Part shown: piece by piece, positions 17,771 through 26,631 of the stretch
Position numbering within the stretch: the first letter of the stretch is position 1
Layout of the letters: every line of letters begins with the position of its first letter
Assembly: GCA_043782485.1 (NCBI GenBank)
Contig: JAYWAL010000023.1
Location: 40,174 to 104,173, forward strand
DNA from: JANXUC01 sp043782485
Lineage (GTDB): Bacteria; Acidobacteriota; Terriglobia; Terriglobales; Acidobacteriaceae
Direction of reading: 5' to 3'
Length of the DNA: 64,000 nt
Notes under the pieces: model-generated
Told to the model about the DNA's origin: nothing
The model's database searches: none
The model's input: the letters and a program-made list of their open reading frames with translations, nothing else
Position numbers and translations under genes: made by a program

Positions 17771-17777
17771 AGTGTTT

Positions 17778-17784
17778 CCTCCCC
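17778..17784 (-). promoter_or_regulatory. Ribosome-binding site fixing the GTG start of the barrel gene
   Basis: GGGGAGG on the minus strand is 7 bp before GTG 17770. It excludes the upstream in-frame start at 17908, which would overlap the preceding gene. Confidence 0.7.
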
Positions 17785-17843
17785 AAAAAACGACGATTCC
17801 AGGCACACGAATGCGTGCCGACGAGAAACGACGGGAGGTCTGG

Positions 17844-18209
17844 CTAGATACGAAGAGGCTGGAGCGTGGGTGGAGAAAAGACCGGCGGCGCGTGATTGCG
17901 TTCGGCAATCGTGCGTTCGGACGACGGAAAGACCGTCATATCCGAGTAGACTGGAAGCACGGCCAACACCACAACGTTGTGCGATAGCCCGTGCCCAAAC
18001 GACGGCAGCATAAACGGAGCCTGCGCCGTCGGCATGGTCTGGCAACAATCCATGCCCTGCTTCGCGTCCATTTGCCCGTGGCGCGCACACTGCATCTCGG
18101 CGCAACACCGCATCGCCTGTTCAGGCGTCGTCATGGCCTCGCAGTCGAGCGCGTAGGTAGTGAGCGCGACTACCAGCAACCACTGCAGAGTGATGTGAGC
18201 GAAACGCAT
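17844..18209 (-). CDS. Small Cys/Met/His-rich exported protein
   Basis: This 121-residue protein has an N-terminal hydrophobic segment (HITLQWLLVVALTTYALDC). A compact cluster of potential metal ligands follows at about 32-60: MRCCAEMQCARHGQMDAKQGMDCCQTM, with two CC pairs, several Met and one His. The remainder is low in recognisable features. Such CC..M.C..H..M.CC..M proteins resemble copper or mercury binding factors, but no named family was recognised. It begins the cluster that continues with the barrel protein, the HMA selenoprotein and the TlpA-like protein, all on the minus strand with short spacers. A role in soft-metal binding is an inference. Confidence 0.72.
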   Translation of the reverse strand: MRFAHITLQWLLVVALTTYALDCEAMTTPEQAMRCCAEMQCARHGQMDAKQGMDCCQTMPTAQAPFMLPSFGHGLSHNVVVLAVLPVYSDMTVFPSSERTIAERNHAPPVFSPPTLQPLRI

Positions 18210-18390
18210 CCAGCTAAACCGTAGACGGGGCAGACGGGCGGTGTCAAGAGCGCGGGCATGATCCTCAGCCCAGCGGAGTTCCGGTTATTCACCTTTGACC
18301 CTATTTAGGATGAAAAATCCAGACTATCTTGAGGCGCGTCGACTCCGACAGCCGACAGCCGGAGGCGCATAACGGACAGACTGAAAGCGA

Positions 18391-19044
18391 TTAGTTGGCA
18401 CTTCCCTTAGCGTGTCCGTTGTTGCCACCAGTTCCCTTTGTATTGATTGCCATACGCTGATAGCTGATGGCAATGCTCGACGCGTTACAGTGAGCGACGA
18501 TTGCATTGTCGAGCGTATAACTGCCTCCGGGATTACGCCCACCTTTGACGATGACGCCCTTAATTGGGGCACCATCCACTAAAGCGTTAATGGGGCAACC
18601 GGAGGATCCCGAGTTGGTACCGCCGGGGTTTGAGAAATACAAGGTCACTTCGCCCGCGCCGGAGGGTGCGATCGTCTGAGGAGAAGACGCTGCCAAACTC
18701 CCAGCTGTCTTCTTTGCGCTTTCAGTAATACCGCAAGAGGAACTGTTGCACATGGTAAAGACTTCGCTCTTGGCAGACTTGAAACCGGCCGCGGTCAGTT
18801 GGTACGGACCTTGCGAAGACGTAACGGTCGACAGACCATCGGCGCTCTTCGTGATTTCTCCCCAACTGAATGACAATTTGTCATCGCAGTTTTGATTGCT
18901 GGCACAGTCCGGTACTGGGGTCGTAGAGCTTTTTGGGGCCTGCGCACGCGTCATAGTGCCATCCGTTTGTGCAAGTGCCGTAACGTTCAGGATGCAGAAG
19001 ATACCTGCCAAAACCAGCAAGGCAATCGAATCATGCTTTTTCAT
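18391..19044 (-). CDS. Secreted protein of unknown function
   Basis: ATG 19044 follows CCAGGAGAGAAT and opens a signal peptide (MKKHDSIALLVLAGIFCILNV, then TALAQ); the product is 217 residues. The mature part is rich in Ser, Thr, Gly and Asn. It has paired cysteines (CASNQNC, CNSSSCG, GCPINA, AHCNAS) that suggest disulfides. There is no catalytic motif or known domain. The Gly/Asn-rich end (GTGGNNGHAKGSAN) is probably disordered. A 180-bp spacer separates it from the Cys-rich gene, so it is probably not part of that cluster. Confidence 0.75.
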   Translation of the reverse strand: MKKHDSIALLVLAGIFCILNVTALAQTDGTMTRAQAPKSSTTPVPDCASNQNCDDKLSFSWGEITKSADGLSTVTSSQGPYQLTAAGFKSAKSEVFTMCNSSSCGITESAKKTAGSLAASSPQTIAPSGAGEVTLYFSNPGGTNSGSSGCPINALVDGAPIKGVIVKGGRNPGGSYTLDNAIVAHCNASSIAISYQRMAINTKGTGGNNGHAKGSAN

Positions 19045-19295
19045 ATTCTCTCCTGGAAAATTCAGTGATTATTCAGCGCTGGACTGGGCATGACCCGAAC
19101 AGGGTGGGGCGGACTACCAAGAGCTTGATAAATTCCTGCCTCCCAATTCAATGAATTCCATGGCGCGACGGAAAGCGACGTCAATGCAACTGTGCTTGTG
19201 GGTGCCCAGCAAGAGAATACTCCGCTTGCGCGCGACCGGTATAAGGCGGAGTAACTAATTCGATACAGCAAAAACCGAAACACGAATGCCGCCCC

Positions 19296-20399
19296 CTATT
19301 CGTAAGCCAACGCGTCAATCGGGTCTTTCCGGGCGGCTTTGACTGCTGGGTAGATTGCGCCCAGTAGCGCTCCGATCAGGGCAATCACCGACGCGCGCGC
19401 GATCCAGTCCGCCGTCAGCAGCATTGGAACCAAGTGAAAACGGTGCGTTAACAGGAACTTGGCGAAGTAGCTGATGGCGATCCCGAGCGCGATCCCGGCC
19501 ACGGCCAGCAACATCGTCTCGCGCAGGATCACGTTCAAAATGTAACCGCGCGAGGCACCCATCGATTTCAGAATTCCGATTTCGCGTGTGCGCTCCATCA
19601 CCGCCGCATACATGGACTGGAAGATCACCATGAAGCCGATCACCATGGCAATGCCGACGACGATCTTGATAAACAGATTAAAGCCGGGCAGGTGTTCCGG
19701 CGTCATCAAGGCCAGGAATTCGGTCATGGAACGCACCGAATAGGTTTCCATTCCCGGAGTGCTCTTGACCGCTTTGACGACCTCATCGGCATTCCTGGGG
19801 TCGTCGAGGTGTACGTAAAACACCGAAACCTTGCCAGCCGCACCGGTTAAATCCTGCATGGTGGAGAGTTGCAGGAAACGCCGCGCGCCTTTGCCGTGCT
19901 CCACAATTCCGCAAATGCGGAATTGGTTGTTCAGTACTTCCACGGAGTCGCCGATCCTGGAATGGTGGTCGCTGGCAAACTTATCGTCCACGATCATGTC
20001 ATTGGCATTTTGAAACGGCCCCCCGGCAAGGTAGGTGAACGGGCTACCCAAACTTTCATAGCTAGCCAGGTCAATGCCGTAGATGACTTCCAGCGAGCCA
20101 GCATTAATCAGCTGCCACATGATGGGAGAGACCACCGTCACGTGCGGCAATTTGGCCACCACCTCGCCAATCTTGACCGACATCGGCGCCGTGGTAAACC
20201 CGACCAGATTGCTGGACCCCGGCGGCTGCACCATCAGGTCCGCGCCAATGCCCGCCTGACGCGTCTTCGAGTCGTTGAGCATGCCATAGGAAAAACCCGC
20301 AATCAGCAGAATGAGCGCGACTTCCATGGCAATGGCCAGAATGCTGATGAGGGTTCGCAGCGGGCGATGAACGAAATTCGAGATGACAAGATGGTTCAT
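19296..20399 (-). CDS. ABC transporter permease, FtsX/MacB type
   Basis: This 367-residue protein has one N-terminal membrane segment (RPLRTLISILAIAMEVALILLIAGFS, about 12-38), a periplasmic MacB-like core (about 45-235) and three C-terminal membrane segments. These include the FtsX-type motif AVMERTREIGILKSMGASRGYI and the final GAIYPAVKAARKDPIDALAYE. Such permeases work with an ATPase in lipoprotein release or efflux. No ATPase gene adjoins it; one could lie elsewhere. It is followed on the same strand after a 250-bp gap by the secreted-protein gene. Confidence 0.88.
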   Translation of the reverse strand: MNHLVISNFVHRPLRTLISILAIAMEVALILLIAGFSYGMLNDSKTRQAGIGADLMVQPPGSSNLVGFTTAPMSVKIGEVVAKLPHVTVVSPIMWQLINAGSLEVIYGIDLASYESLGSPFTYLAGGPFQNANDMIVDDKFASDHHSRIGDSVEVLNNQFRICGIVEHGKGARRFLQLSTMQDLTGAAGKVSVFYVHLDDPRNADEVVKAVKSTPGMETYSVRSMTEFLALMTPEHLPGFNLFIKIVVGIAMVIGFMVIFQSMYAAVMERTREIGILKSMGASRGYILNVILRETMLLAVAGIALGIAISYFAKFLLTHRFHLVPMLLTADWIARASVIALIGALLGAIYPAVKAARKDPIDALAYE

Positions 20400-20426
20400 G
20401 AAAGTGGTGGAACGAGTGTAGCAAAG

Positions 20427-20490
20427 GTCAGCTGATAGCTATCAGCCGTCAGCTATCAGCTAAAAAGCTCTTGCTGATGGCTGACAACTC
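20427..20490. repeat. Heptamer-type array, copy 4
   Basis: The spacer between the lipoprotein gene and the permease gene contains TCAGCTGATAGCTATCAGCC followed by GTCAGCTATCAGCT and GCTGATGGCTGACAAC. It is palindromic in several registers and of the same family as at 12549. Confidence 0.6.
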
Positions 20491-21410
20491 TACTGCGATT
20501 CCGGCGTCCGCACCTTGGCTGGTGGCTCGCCGAGATGTTTTACCTCGGCTCCTGGTGGCTGTGCCAGCGCGAATTGTTCGTCGGTCAGCGCGCCGTTGAG
20601 TTGCAGCTTCACCACGCTGAGCACAATGTCGTATTCCTCGCGGGGTCGGCGAATTTCAATCTGGGAGGGAAACTGAATGCCGTCGTAGTCTTTGTAATTT
20701 TCGTAGTGGGCGTCGGTGGCCAGGTTGCCGAGGTCGTCGAAGACCAGTTGCCGGTGCGGCAATAAATCGGTGCGGCTGAAAATGATCTTGCGCGAAAGAA
20801 ACCAGCCCCGCTCGCCTTTGCGGACAATGTCCAGGTGGTAAGCGCCCTGCTCAACTTGCCGCCCATCCTTGTCGCGGACGATTTCCTCGTCGTTTTCTAA
20901 AACGGCAATTTCCTTTTCCGGGTCCACTTCGCGGAGCAGCAGGGCATCGTAAATATGCTGCGGGCGCAAGTTCTCCAGCGACTGCTTGCCATCACTGGAA
21001 GGCTGGTCGTTCTTGCCAACCAGGAAGTGATTTTTGGTGGGGATCCAGAGTTTAAAATCCTGGCCGTTGCTGACCATATCGAAGGCTGTGTTGCGCACCA
21101 CCGGCATCAGGCCAATCATGCGCAGCATGGCGGGCTTGCGGGCCAGGACATAGCCGCGAATCTGCTGGTAGTCGGTGACTTTGCCTTTTTTTGCCCCGCC
21201 TACGGTGGTATCGATGTCGACCGTGGCCTGCATGGAGCGCACCTTGGCGGCCTCGCGGTTCACGTAGTCCACCAGCTCCTGCTGCGTGGCGGTTTTCAGG
21301 GGCACGTCGGAGACTACCCGCTCAACCTTATGGGCGCGAAACAGGCAGCCCGACAGGGAAGCGGCCAGGACCGTGGCCAGAACCAGACGAATTGGCGCAG
21401 AAAACCGCAT
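20490..21410 (-). CDS. DUF4292-like outer-membrane lipoprotein
   Basis: This 306-residue protein begins with a lipoprotein signal (LVLATVLAASLSGC, Cys22). The body looks like a LolA/LolB-type half-barrel: MQATVDIDTTVGGAKKGKVTDYQQIRGYVLARKPAMLRMIGLMP, then NGQDFKLWIPTKNHFLVG and a beta-rich C-terminal half. This matches the DUF4292/outer-membrane lipoprotein sorting type by pattern. A role in lipoprotein or lipid carriage is inferred from the fold. It lies downstream of mltG on the same strand, with about 50 bp between. Confidence 0.75.
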   Translation of the reverse strand: MRFSAPIRLVLATVLAASLSGCLFRAHKVERVVSDVPLKTATQQELVDYVNREAAKVRSMQATVDIDTTVGGAKKGKVTDYQQIRGYVLARKPAMLRMIGLMPVVRNTAFDMVSNGQDFKLWIPTKNHFLVGKNDQPSSDGKQSLENLRPQHIYDALLLREVDPEKEIAVLENDEEIVRDKDGRQVEQGAYHLDIVRKGERGWFLSRKIIFSRTDLLPHRQLVFDDLGNLATDAHYENYKDYDGIQFPSQIEIRRPREEYDIVLSVVKLQLNGALTDEQFALAQPPGAEVKHLGEPPAKVRTPESQ

Positions 21411-21462
21411 TCAGACGAACCTCTAGTATAGCTTGCTGGAGGAAGTATTGAAAGGAAAGGAC

Positions 21463-22452
21463 TTAGCGGCGCAGGGCGACGGTCTTCCGAAATGCAACTA
21501 CATTTCGATTGTGTTCACTTAGATTGTGGGCGAAGCGGTGGTGGCCGTGCCCATCGCTGACGAAGTAGTAGAAGTCGGAGGTCGCGGGGTGCATGGCGGC
21601 TTCGAGCGCCAGACGTCCTGGGTTGCCAATCGGCCCAGGCGGGAGGCCAGCATAGCGATAGGTGTTGTAAGGAGAGTTGATCCACATATCCGAGTGGTGC
21701 AGCGCGCCCGAATACGTGCCGTTGAGTAAATGTGCATAAATCACGCTGGGATCGGCGTCCAACGCGATTTTCTTGTTCAGGCGGTTGTAGTAAACGGAGG
21801 CGACCATGCCGCGCTCTTGGGACGCGCCCGTTTCTTTCTCCACGATGGATGCCATGGTCACGATCCGCGGGACATCCTGCGTATTGGCCAGATCCAGCGC
21901 GACGGCTTCTTTGCGGAAGCGGCGGACCATTGTTTCCACGATGTCCTTCATGCCCTGCGTTCGGGTGAACTGGTAGGTATCTGGGAAAAGGTAGCCTTCG
22001 AGGGAGCCCGCCTGCGGGGCGAAATCTTCGATCAGGTTGGTCTGCCCGCGAGCTTGTTTCAGGAATTCGTCACGGGAGCCGAGTCCGGCCTCTTCCACGG
22101 CGTCGGCGATGTCAAACATGGTGTAGCCCTCGGGCACGACCACGGTGCGGACGAGGAAATCGCCACGGACGATGCGCTCGGTGACCTCGCGGGTGTCGGC
22201 GGAAGTGGAGAAAAGATATTCGCCCGCCTTCAGTCGCTCCCGGTTGTGCAGTCGGTGCCAGATCACGAACGCGGTAGCATTGCGGATGACGCCAGCGGAT
22301 TGCAGCTCAACGGCAATGCGGTGCACGCTCCAGCCGGGGTGCAAAAATACCGTTTTTTGCCCCTCGGGCTGGAGAGGGAGATAGACCATGGCCGCAACCC
22401 AAGCGGCGACGCCGAGAATCCCGAGGAACAACAATGCGAAAAGTTTCTTCAC
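21463..22452 (-). CDS. mltG: Endolytic murein transglycosylase MltG
   Basis: This 329-residue protein is typical of MltG/YceG. One N-terminal membrane anchor (LFALLFLGILGVAAWVAAMVYL) precedes a LysM-like region (GWSVHRIAVELQSAGVIRNATAF). The catalytic domain carries the conserved LEGYLFPDTYQF with the catalytic Glu, then IVTMASIVEKETG, SVYYNRLNKKIALDADPSVIYA, SPYNTYRYAGLPPGPIGNPG and the FYYFVSDGHGHHRFA end. It cleaves nascent peptidoglycan strands at the membrane and sets glycan length. Confidence 0.96.
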   Translation of the reverse strand: MKKLFALLFLGILGVAAWVAAMVYLPLQPEGQKTVFLHPGWSVHRIAVELQSAGVIRNATAFVIWHRLHNRERLKAGEYLFSTSADTREVTERIVRGDFLVRTVVVPEGYTMFDIADAVEEAGLGSRDEFLKQARGQTNLIEDFAPQAGSLEGYLFPDTYQFTRTQGMKDIVETMVRRFRKEAVALDLANTQDVPRIVTMASIVEKETGASQERGMVASVYYNRLNKKIALDADPSVIYAHLLNGTYSGALHHSDMWINSPYNTYRYAGLPPGPIGNPGRLALEAAMHPATSDFYYFVSDGHGHHRFAHNLSEHNRNVVAFRKTVALRR

Positions 22453-22577
22453 GCTGGTTTCAAAGTCGGCATCGAATGGAAACTGGGGCTGCTAACACAC
22501 TCAGTTTAGACGACTTCCGCAGGCTGGAGCACGCCCCGCCGGTCGTAGGACGAAAGTTCTACAGCGGTGTCTAAATT

Positions 22578-22607
22578 CCTGTAGGCCTATCGCCTGTAGG
22601 CCTATCG
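22578..22607. repeat. 15-bp tandem duplication
   Basis: CCTGTAGGCCTATCG occurs twice in a row in the spacer between mltG and the divergent carboxypeptidase-regulatory-like gene; each unit centres on the palindrome AGGCCT. It may be a binding site for a regulator of either gene. Confidence 0.5.
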
Positions 22608-22658
22608 AGAGTTGCGCCAGGTGGGGCTTGGGCCACAGAATCGAATACGGAGCCGATT

Positions 22659-24404
22659 TTGAGAATACGCACCCAGACCGGAAGTTGGCGATTGCCCAGT
22701 GCTCATCGGGTTGCAAGACCGCGCCGAGCCGCTGCGTGGATTTTGCTGCTTGCGGGGTGGTGCGGCGGCAGGCTAGGCGTAGCGCAGGAAGCCCCGAGCG
22801 AACAGGGGGACAGTCTGCAAGGGGTAGTCCTAAATAGCGTTACCCGAGAGCCGGTGGCGCGGGCGCTGGTTTCCTCGCCGGACAGCCACTTCGCGACCAT
22901 GACCGATACCCAGGGACACTTCGCCTTGAAGCTACCCAGCCTGGGCGACGCCGCGAATCGGCCTACGGCTTTGTTCCCCCGCAAACCTGGATACATCACC
23001 GATATCAGCCAAAATTCGCAGCTGGATATAGCCACCAAAGAAATGACGCTCACGCTCACTCCGGAAGCGATGATTGTCGGCCACGTCTCGCTGGGGTCGG
23101 CCGAGGCGGCCGACAAGATGGATGTCGAAATCTATCGCCGTCAGGTGCAGATGCAGGATGGGCGTGGACAGTGGATCTCAGCCGGGCAAACCACCAGCCG
23201 CTCGAATGGCGAGTTTCGCTTTGCCGACTTGCCCGCGGGAACTTACAAGCTGATGACCCATGAGCAGCTGGATCTTGACCAGCCCGTAGCGGCCCCGGAT
23301 ACCGCGCAACTGTTTGGCTATGCGCCGGTTTATTTTCCGGAGGCCAAGGACTTTGCCGGATCAGAAATCATCACGCTCGCGGCGGGGCAAACGTTTGAGG
23401 CGGATCTTTCCGTGACGCGTCAGCCCTATTATCCGGTGAAGGTAGCGGTGACAAATGTTTCGGCGGTCGGGGTTGCGGTCAGCGTTTCCCCGGCGGCCAG
23501 CCTGGGACCGGGCTATGCCCTGGGCTACAACCAGCAAACGCACACAATTGAAGGGCTGCTTCCCTCGGGAGTGTATTCGCTGCGGGCGTTTGGGTTCGCG
23601 GCTCCGTTAACCGCGGGGGAGCTGTCGTTCACGGTACACGATGCTCCTTATGTCACCGGCAAAATGACCCTGGTGCCGGCGCAATCCATCAGCATCAACG
23701 TTAAAAAAGAGTTCAGCACGCCAGACGAAACGGAAACCGAGGAATCAACGGGCCCGGTGGTGCAACTGCGCGGGCTGCGGCGCTACCTGAATGTGACGCT
23801 CGAACCAGCCGACGACTTTGCCCAACAAGGTGCCGTCGGCTTGCGGCCCCCTACGAACCACAATGATGAGTCGCTGGTAGTTGATGGTGTGGCCCCAGGG
23901 CGGTACCGAGTGAGCCTCGAAACGTCGCGCGGATATGCGTCGTCGGTGATGTCCGGAGGCGTGGATTTGCTGCGGCAGCCGCTTGTGGTGGGGGACGGCT
24001 CGAGTTCTCCCATTGAAATTACGCTGCGCGATGACAGCGCGCAGATTGAAGGCAAAGTGGAAGGCGCGGACCCGGCCTTGAGCGCTGGCAACATTCTGGC
24101 TGCATCGATGCTGGGCGTGAATCCTCCGGGCGCGCGCACGATTTTTGCCTATGTCTATTTCGTTCCACTTCCGGATAGTTCGGGAAAGTTCGCGGAGGTG
24201 CCGGTGGCCCCGGATGGAACGTTTACTTCGCCGGAACTGCCGCCCGCCACCTATCGAGTGCTGGCCTTCAAACGTCCAGCTACGGATTTGGAATACAGAA
24301 ATCCCGAGGCGATGCGCGCCTATGAAGCGCAAGGCCAGGTGGTGCAATTGACGGGCGGCCAAAAAGAACATGTGACGCTGCAATTGGTCACGAAAGGCGA
24401 GTGA
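22659..24404 (+). CDS. Secreted carboxypeptidase-regulatory-like domain protein (1)
   Basis: This 581-residue protein is read from a TTG at 22659; the true start is uncertain because no good ribosome-binding site was seen. A hydrophobic export segment (RRAAAWILLLAGWCGGRLGVAQ) precedes a first carboxypeptidase-regulatory-like beta-sandwich (LQGVVLNSVTREPVARALVSS..TDTQGHFALKLP). Further beta-sandwich units follow, with the pattern GEFRFADLPAGTYKL and later FTSPELPPATYRVLAF. No enzymatic motif is visible. Such proteins are frequent in Terriglobia, often near TonB receptors, but the role is unknown. It overlaps the next gene and is probably co-transcribed with it. Confidence 0.82.
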   Translation: MRIRTQTGSWRLPSAHRVARPRRAAAWILLLAGWCGGRLGVAQEAPSEQGDSLQGVVLNSVTREPVARALVSSPDSHFATMTDTQGHFALKLPSLGDAANRPTALFPRKPGYITDISQNSQLDIATKEMTLTLTPEAMIVGHVSLGSAEAADKMDVEIYRRQVQMQDGRGQWISAGQTTSRSNGEFRFADLPAGTYKLMTHEQLDLDQPVAAPDTAQLFGYAPVYFPEAKDFAGSEIITLAAGQTFEADLSVTRQPYYPVKVAVTNVSAVGVAVSVSPAASLGPGYALGYNQQTHTIEGLLPSGVYSLRAFGFAAPLTAGELSFTVHDAPYVTGKMTLVPAQSISINVKKEFSTPDETETEESTGPVVQLRGLRRYLNVTLEPADDFAQQGAVGLRPPTNHNDESLVVDGVAPGRYRVSLETSRGYASSVMSGGVDLLRQPLVVGDGSSSPIEITLRDDSAQIEGKVEGADPALSAGNILAASMLGVNPPGARTIFAYVYFVPLPDSSGKFAEVPVAPDGTFTSPELPPATYRVLAFKRPATDLEYRNPEAMRAYEAQGQVVQLTGGQKEHVTLQLVTKGE

Positions 24405-26080
24405 GGATGCTGAAATTCTCCAAATCGCTTTGTGGTTGGTTCGGCGTGGCCGACGCGTTACTGCTCGCTTCTCTGCTGGCTCCCGCGCGGCTGGTGGCTC
24501 AGGCTAAACCCACTGCGGGAACTGCAACAACGACATTCCGCGTAGCCGGAACCGTCGTCAACTCCAACACTGCTCAGCCCCTGGCGCGGGTTCAGATTTC
24601 TCTCACCAATACGAAAGACCCCAAAGATACGAGAGACATGACCACAGCCGCTGACGGCCATTTCCAATTCCAGGTCAAGCCCGGCAAGTATTCGCTGCAA
24701 GGGTCCAAACACGGCTTCGTTACGTTTGCCTATGAGCAACACGAGAATTTTTGGACTGCCATCGTCCCTGGCGCGGGTGTCGACACGGAAAATCTGATCT
24801 TTCGGCTCCCCCCGGCTGCGACCATCACCGGCCGAGTGGTCGACGATGTGGGCGATCCGGTTCGCGGCGCAGCCGTCACGGTGTTCCGAGAAGACCACAG
24901 CACCGGTGCCAGCCACATCCAAAGGGCGTTCAATGCCGTCACCGACGACCAAGGCACCTACGAACTCACCCCACTCGCCGCCGGAACTTACTATGTTGGC
25001 GCGCAGGCGCAGCCCTGGTATGCGGTGCATCCTTTGACGTCTCAAGCAGTTGCGGCCCAATACCAGGTCGACCGCAATTTGGACGTGGCCTTTCCGATGA
25101 GCTTCTACAAAGAAGCCACCGAGGCCGACGACGCCACACCCATCCCGATTCGCGCCGGAGATCGCGCTCAAGTCGACCTTCCCATGACCCCGGTTCCCGC
25201 GCTGCACTTGTTGATTCACGCGCGGCCCGACTCTCCTCGCGGGATGGTCCAGCCCAACCTGCAAAAGCCGCTCTTCGATGGCAACTCAGAACCCGTCAAC
25301 GCGCTGGCGGAACTCGTTTCGCCCGGTTCCTATGAGATGACAGGCATCGCGGCGGGTAAGTACCTGGTCCAATCTCGTAACACAGAAAATGGCATCGTCA
25401 AAGATGCGGGCGAAGTCTTCCTCAATGCGGATGGGCAGGTGCTAGACAGCTCGGGCGGAGCGGCCACAGGCTCGGTCCGGATCGCTGCGCAGGTACGCGG
25501 CCTAACGAAGTTGCCCGACCAACTTCTCCTGGCCCTGCGGAACACTCAGGGGCGAGTGCTGCCGGGAGTCGAGGTGAATGACCACGGCGAGGCTGACTTC
25601 GCAGCGATCGCACCCGGCAAGTACGATATTGTGGCGGGATCTCCGGCGAAGATTTATTCCATTTTGAGAATCACGTCAGAAGGCAAGACCCTTTCCGGCC
25701 ACACCATCACCATCACTTCGGGCGCGTCGCTGAAGGTTTCCGCGGCGCTAGTGGGTGGCGCGGTCACGGTGGAAGGCTTCGCCAAAAAACAAGGGAAGCC
25801 CGCGCCGGTCGCCATGATCGTTCTCGTCCCCAGCGACCCCGAAGTCAATCTGGACCTGTTCCGCCGCGACCAGAGCGACCTGGACGGCAGCTTCGCCCTT
25901 CAGCAGGTGATCCCGGGAACCTACACCATCCTAGCCATTGAAGATGGCTGGGATCTGGATTGGGCCAAGCCCGCCGTGATTGAAAGCTACCGCCAACATG
26001 GGCAGAAGATCGTGATCGGAGATACAGCCAAAGGCTTCGTGCGCTTGTCGTCCGCCGTGGAAGTGCAGCCGCGGCTGTAA
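24401..26080 (+). CDS. Secreted carboxypeptidase-regulatory-like domain protein (2)
   Basis: This 559-residue protein could start at GTG 24401, which overlaps the previous stop (GTGA), or at ATG 24407. A signal peptide (about 12-34, ending RLVAQ) is followed by a carboxypeptidase-regulatory domain (FRVAGTVVNSNTAQPLARVQISL..TAADGHFQFQVKPGKYSLQGSKHGF) and two or three similar units (ATITGRVVDDVGDPVRGAAV, GSFALQQVIPGTYTILAI). The C-terminal motif resembles that of its neighbour, so the pair arose by duplication or is a fixed partnership. Function is unknown. Confidence 0.82.
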   Translation: MRMLKFSKSLCGWFGVADALLLASLLAPARLVAQAKPTAGTATTTFRVAGTVVNSNTAQPLARVQISLTNTKDPKDTRDMTTAADGHFQFQVKPGKYSLQGSKHGFVTFAYEQHENFWTAIVPGAGVDTENLIFRLPPAATITGRVVDDVGDPVRGAAVTVFREDHSTGASHIQRAFNAVTDDQGTYELTPLAAGTYYVGAQAQPWYAVHPLTSQAVAAQYQVDRNLDVAFPMSFYKEATEADDATPIPIRAGDRAQVDLPMTPVPALHLLIHARPDSPRGMVQPNLQKPLFDGNSEPVNALAELVSPGSYEMTGIAAGKYLVQSRNTENGIVKDAGEVFLNADGQVLDSSGGAATGSVRIAAQVRGLTKLPDQLLLALRNTQGRVLPGVEVNDHGEADFAAIAPGKYDIVAGSPAKIYSILRITSEGKTLSGHTITITSGASLKVSAALVGGAVTVEGFAKKQGKPAPVAMIVLVPSDPEVNLDLFRRDQSDLDGSFALQQVIPGTYTILAIEDGWDLDWAKPAVIESYRQHGQKIVIGDTAKGFVRLSSAVEVQPRL

Positions 26081-26090
26081 CGGCGGACGA

Positions 26091-26576
26091 TCACACCTGG
26101 TCTGGCGGAAACGCTTCCCTGCGGCTGCGCGTCTCCATCCAAGCCTGCAAAATCAGCACGGCCGCCAGGCGGTCCACCGCTTTGGCGCGCTTTTCGCTGC
26201 TGATTTCGGACTCGCGCAAGACTCGATTCGCTTCGGTCGAGGTCAGCCGCTCGTCGAACAAATGCACAGGAATCTGGAAGTGTTTCTCCAGTTCGGCGGC
26301 AAACAGAGTCATCTTTTCCGCCTGGATACCGACCTCGCCGCTCAGCCGCAACGGGTAGCCGACCACCAGTTCCACAACTTCATACCGCCGCAAGACGCTC
26401 TCCAGTTGCGCGAAATCCGTGCGCTTGTTCTTGCGCTGGATGGTGTCGAGGCCCTGCGCTGTAATGCCCAAGGGATCCGTGACAGCAACGCCGATGCGAC
26501 GCGCGCCCACATCGAGCGCAAGCACACGTCCGCGAAGCGGGGGATTCTGAAAAGTTTGGGAAGATAATTCGGACAC
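26091..26576 (-). CDS. ruvX: Putative pre-16S rRNA nuclease / Holliday-junction resolvase-like YqgF
   Basis: This 161-residue protein has the RNase H-like YqgF fold. Signatures are RVLALDVGARRIGVAVTDP (first catalytic Asp), VVGYPLRLSGEVG, VHLFDERLTSTEA (DERLTS motif) and KAVDRLAAVLILQAW with the last catalytic Asp. It is implicated in 16S rRNA 5'-end maturation. It ends 10 bp from the convergent carboxypeptidase-regulatory-like gene. Confidence 0.94.
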   Translation of the reverse strand: MSELSSQTFQNPPLRGRVLALDVGARRIGVAVTDPLGITAQGLDTIQRKNKRTDFAQLESVLRRYEVVELVVGYPLRLSGEVGIQAEKMTLFAAELEKHFQIPVHLFDERLTSTEANRVLRESEISSEKRAKAVDRLAAVLILQAWMETRSRREAFPPDQV

Positions 26577-26600
26577 TGCTCGTGATTATAGCCAGCGCCC

Positions 26601-26631
26601 AGGCTGATAGCCGATAGCTAACAGCCGACGG
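26601..26631. repeat. Heptamer-type array, copy 5 (short)
   Basis: GGCTGATAGCCGATAGCTAA and CAGCCGAC lie between carD and ruvX. This is a short member of the family seen at 12549, 14491, 16779 and 20427. Confidence 0.45.

Noticed and set aside
19062..19283. A 73-codon minus-strand frame between the permease and the secreted-protein gene
   Set aside because: No ribosome-binding site, domain or conserved-looking pattern; not supported as a gene.
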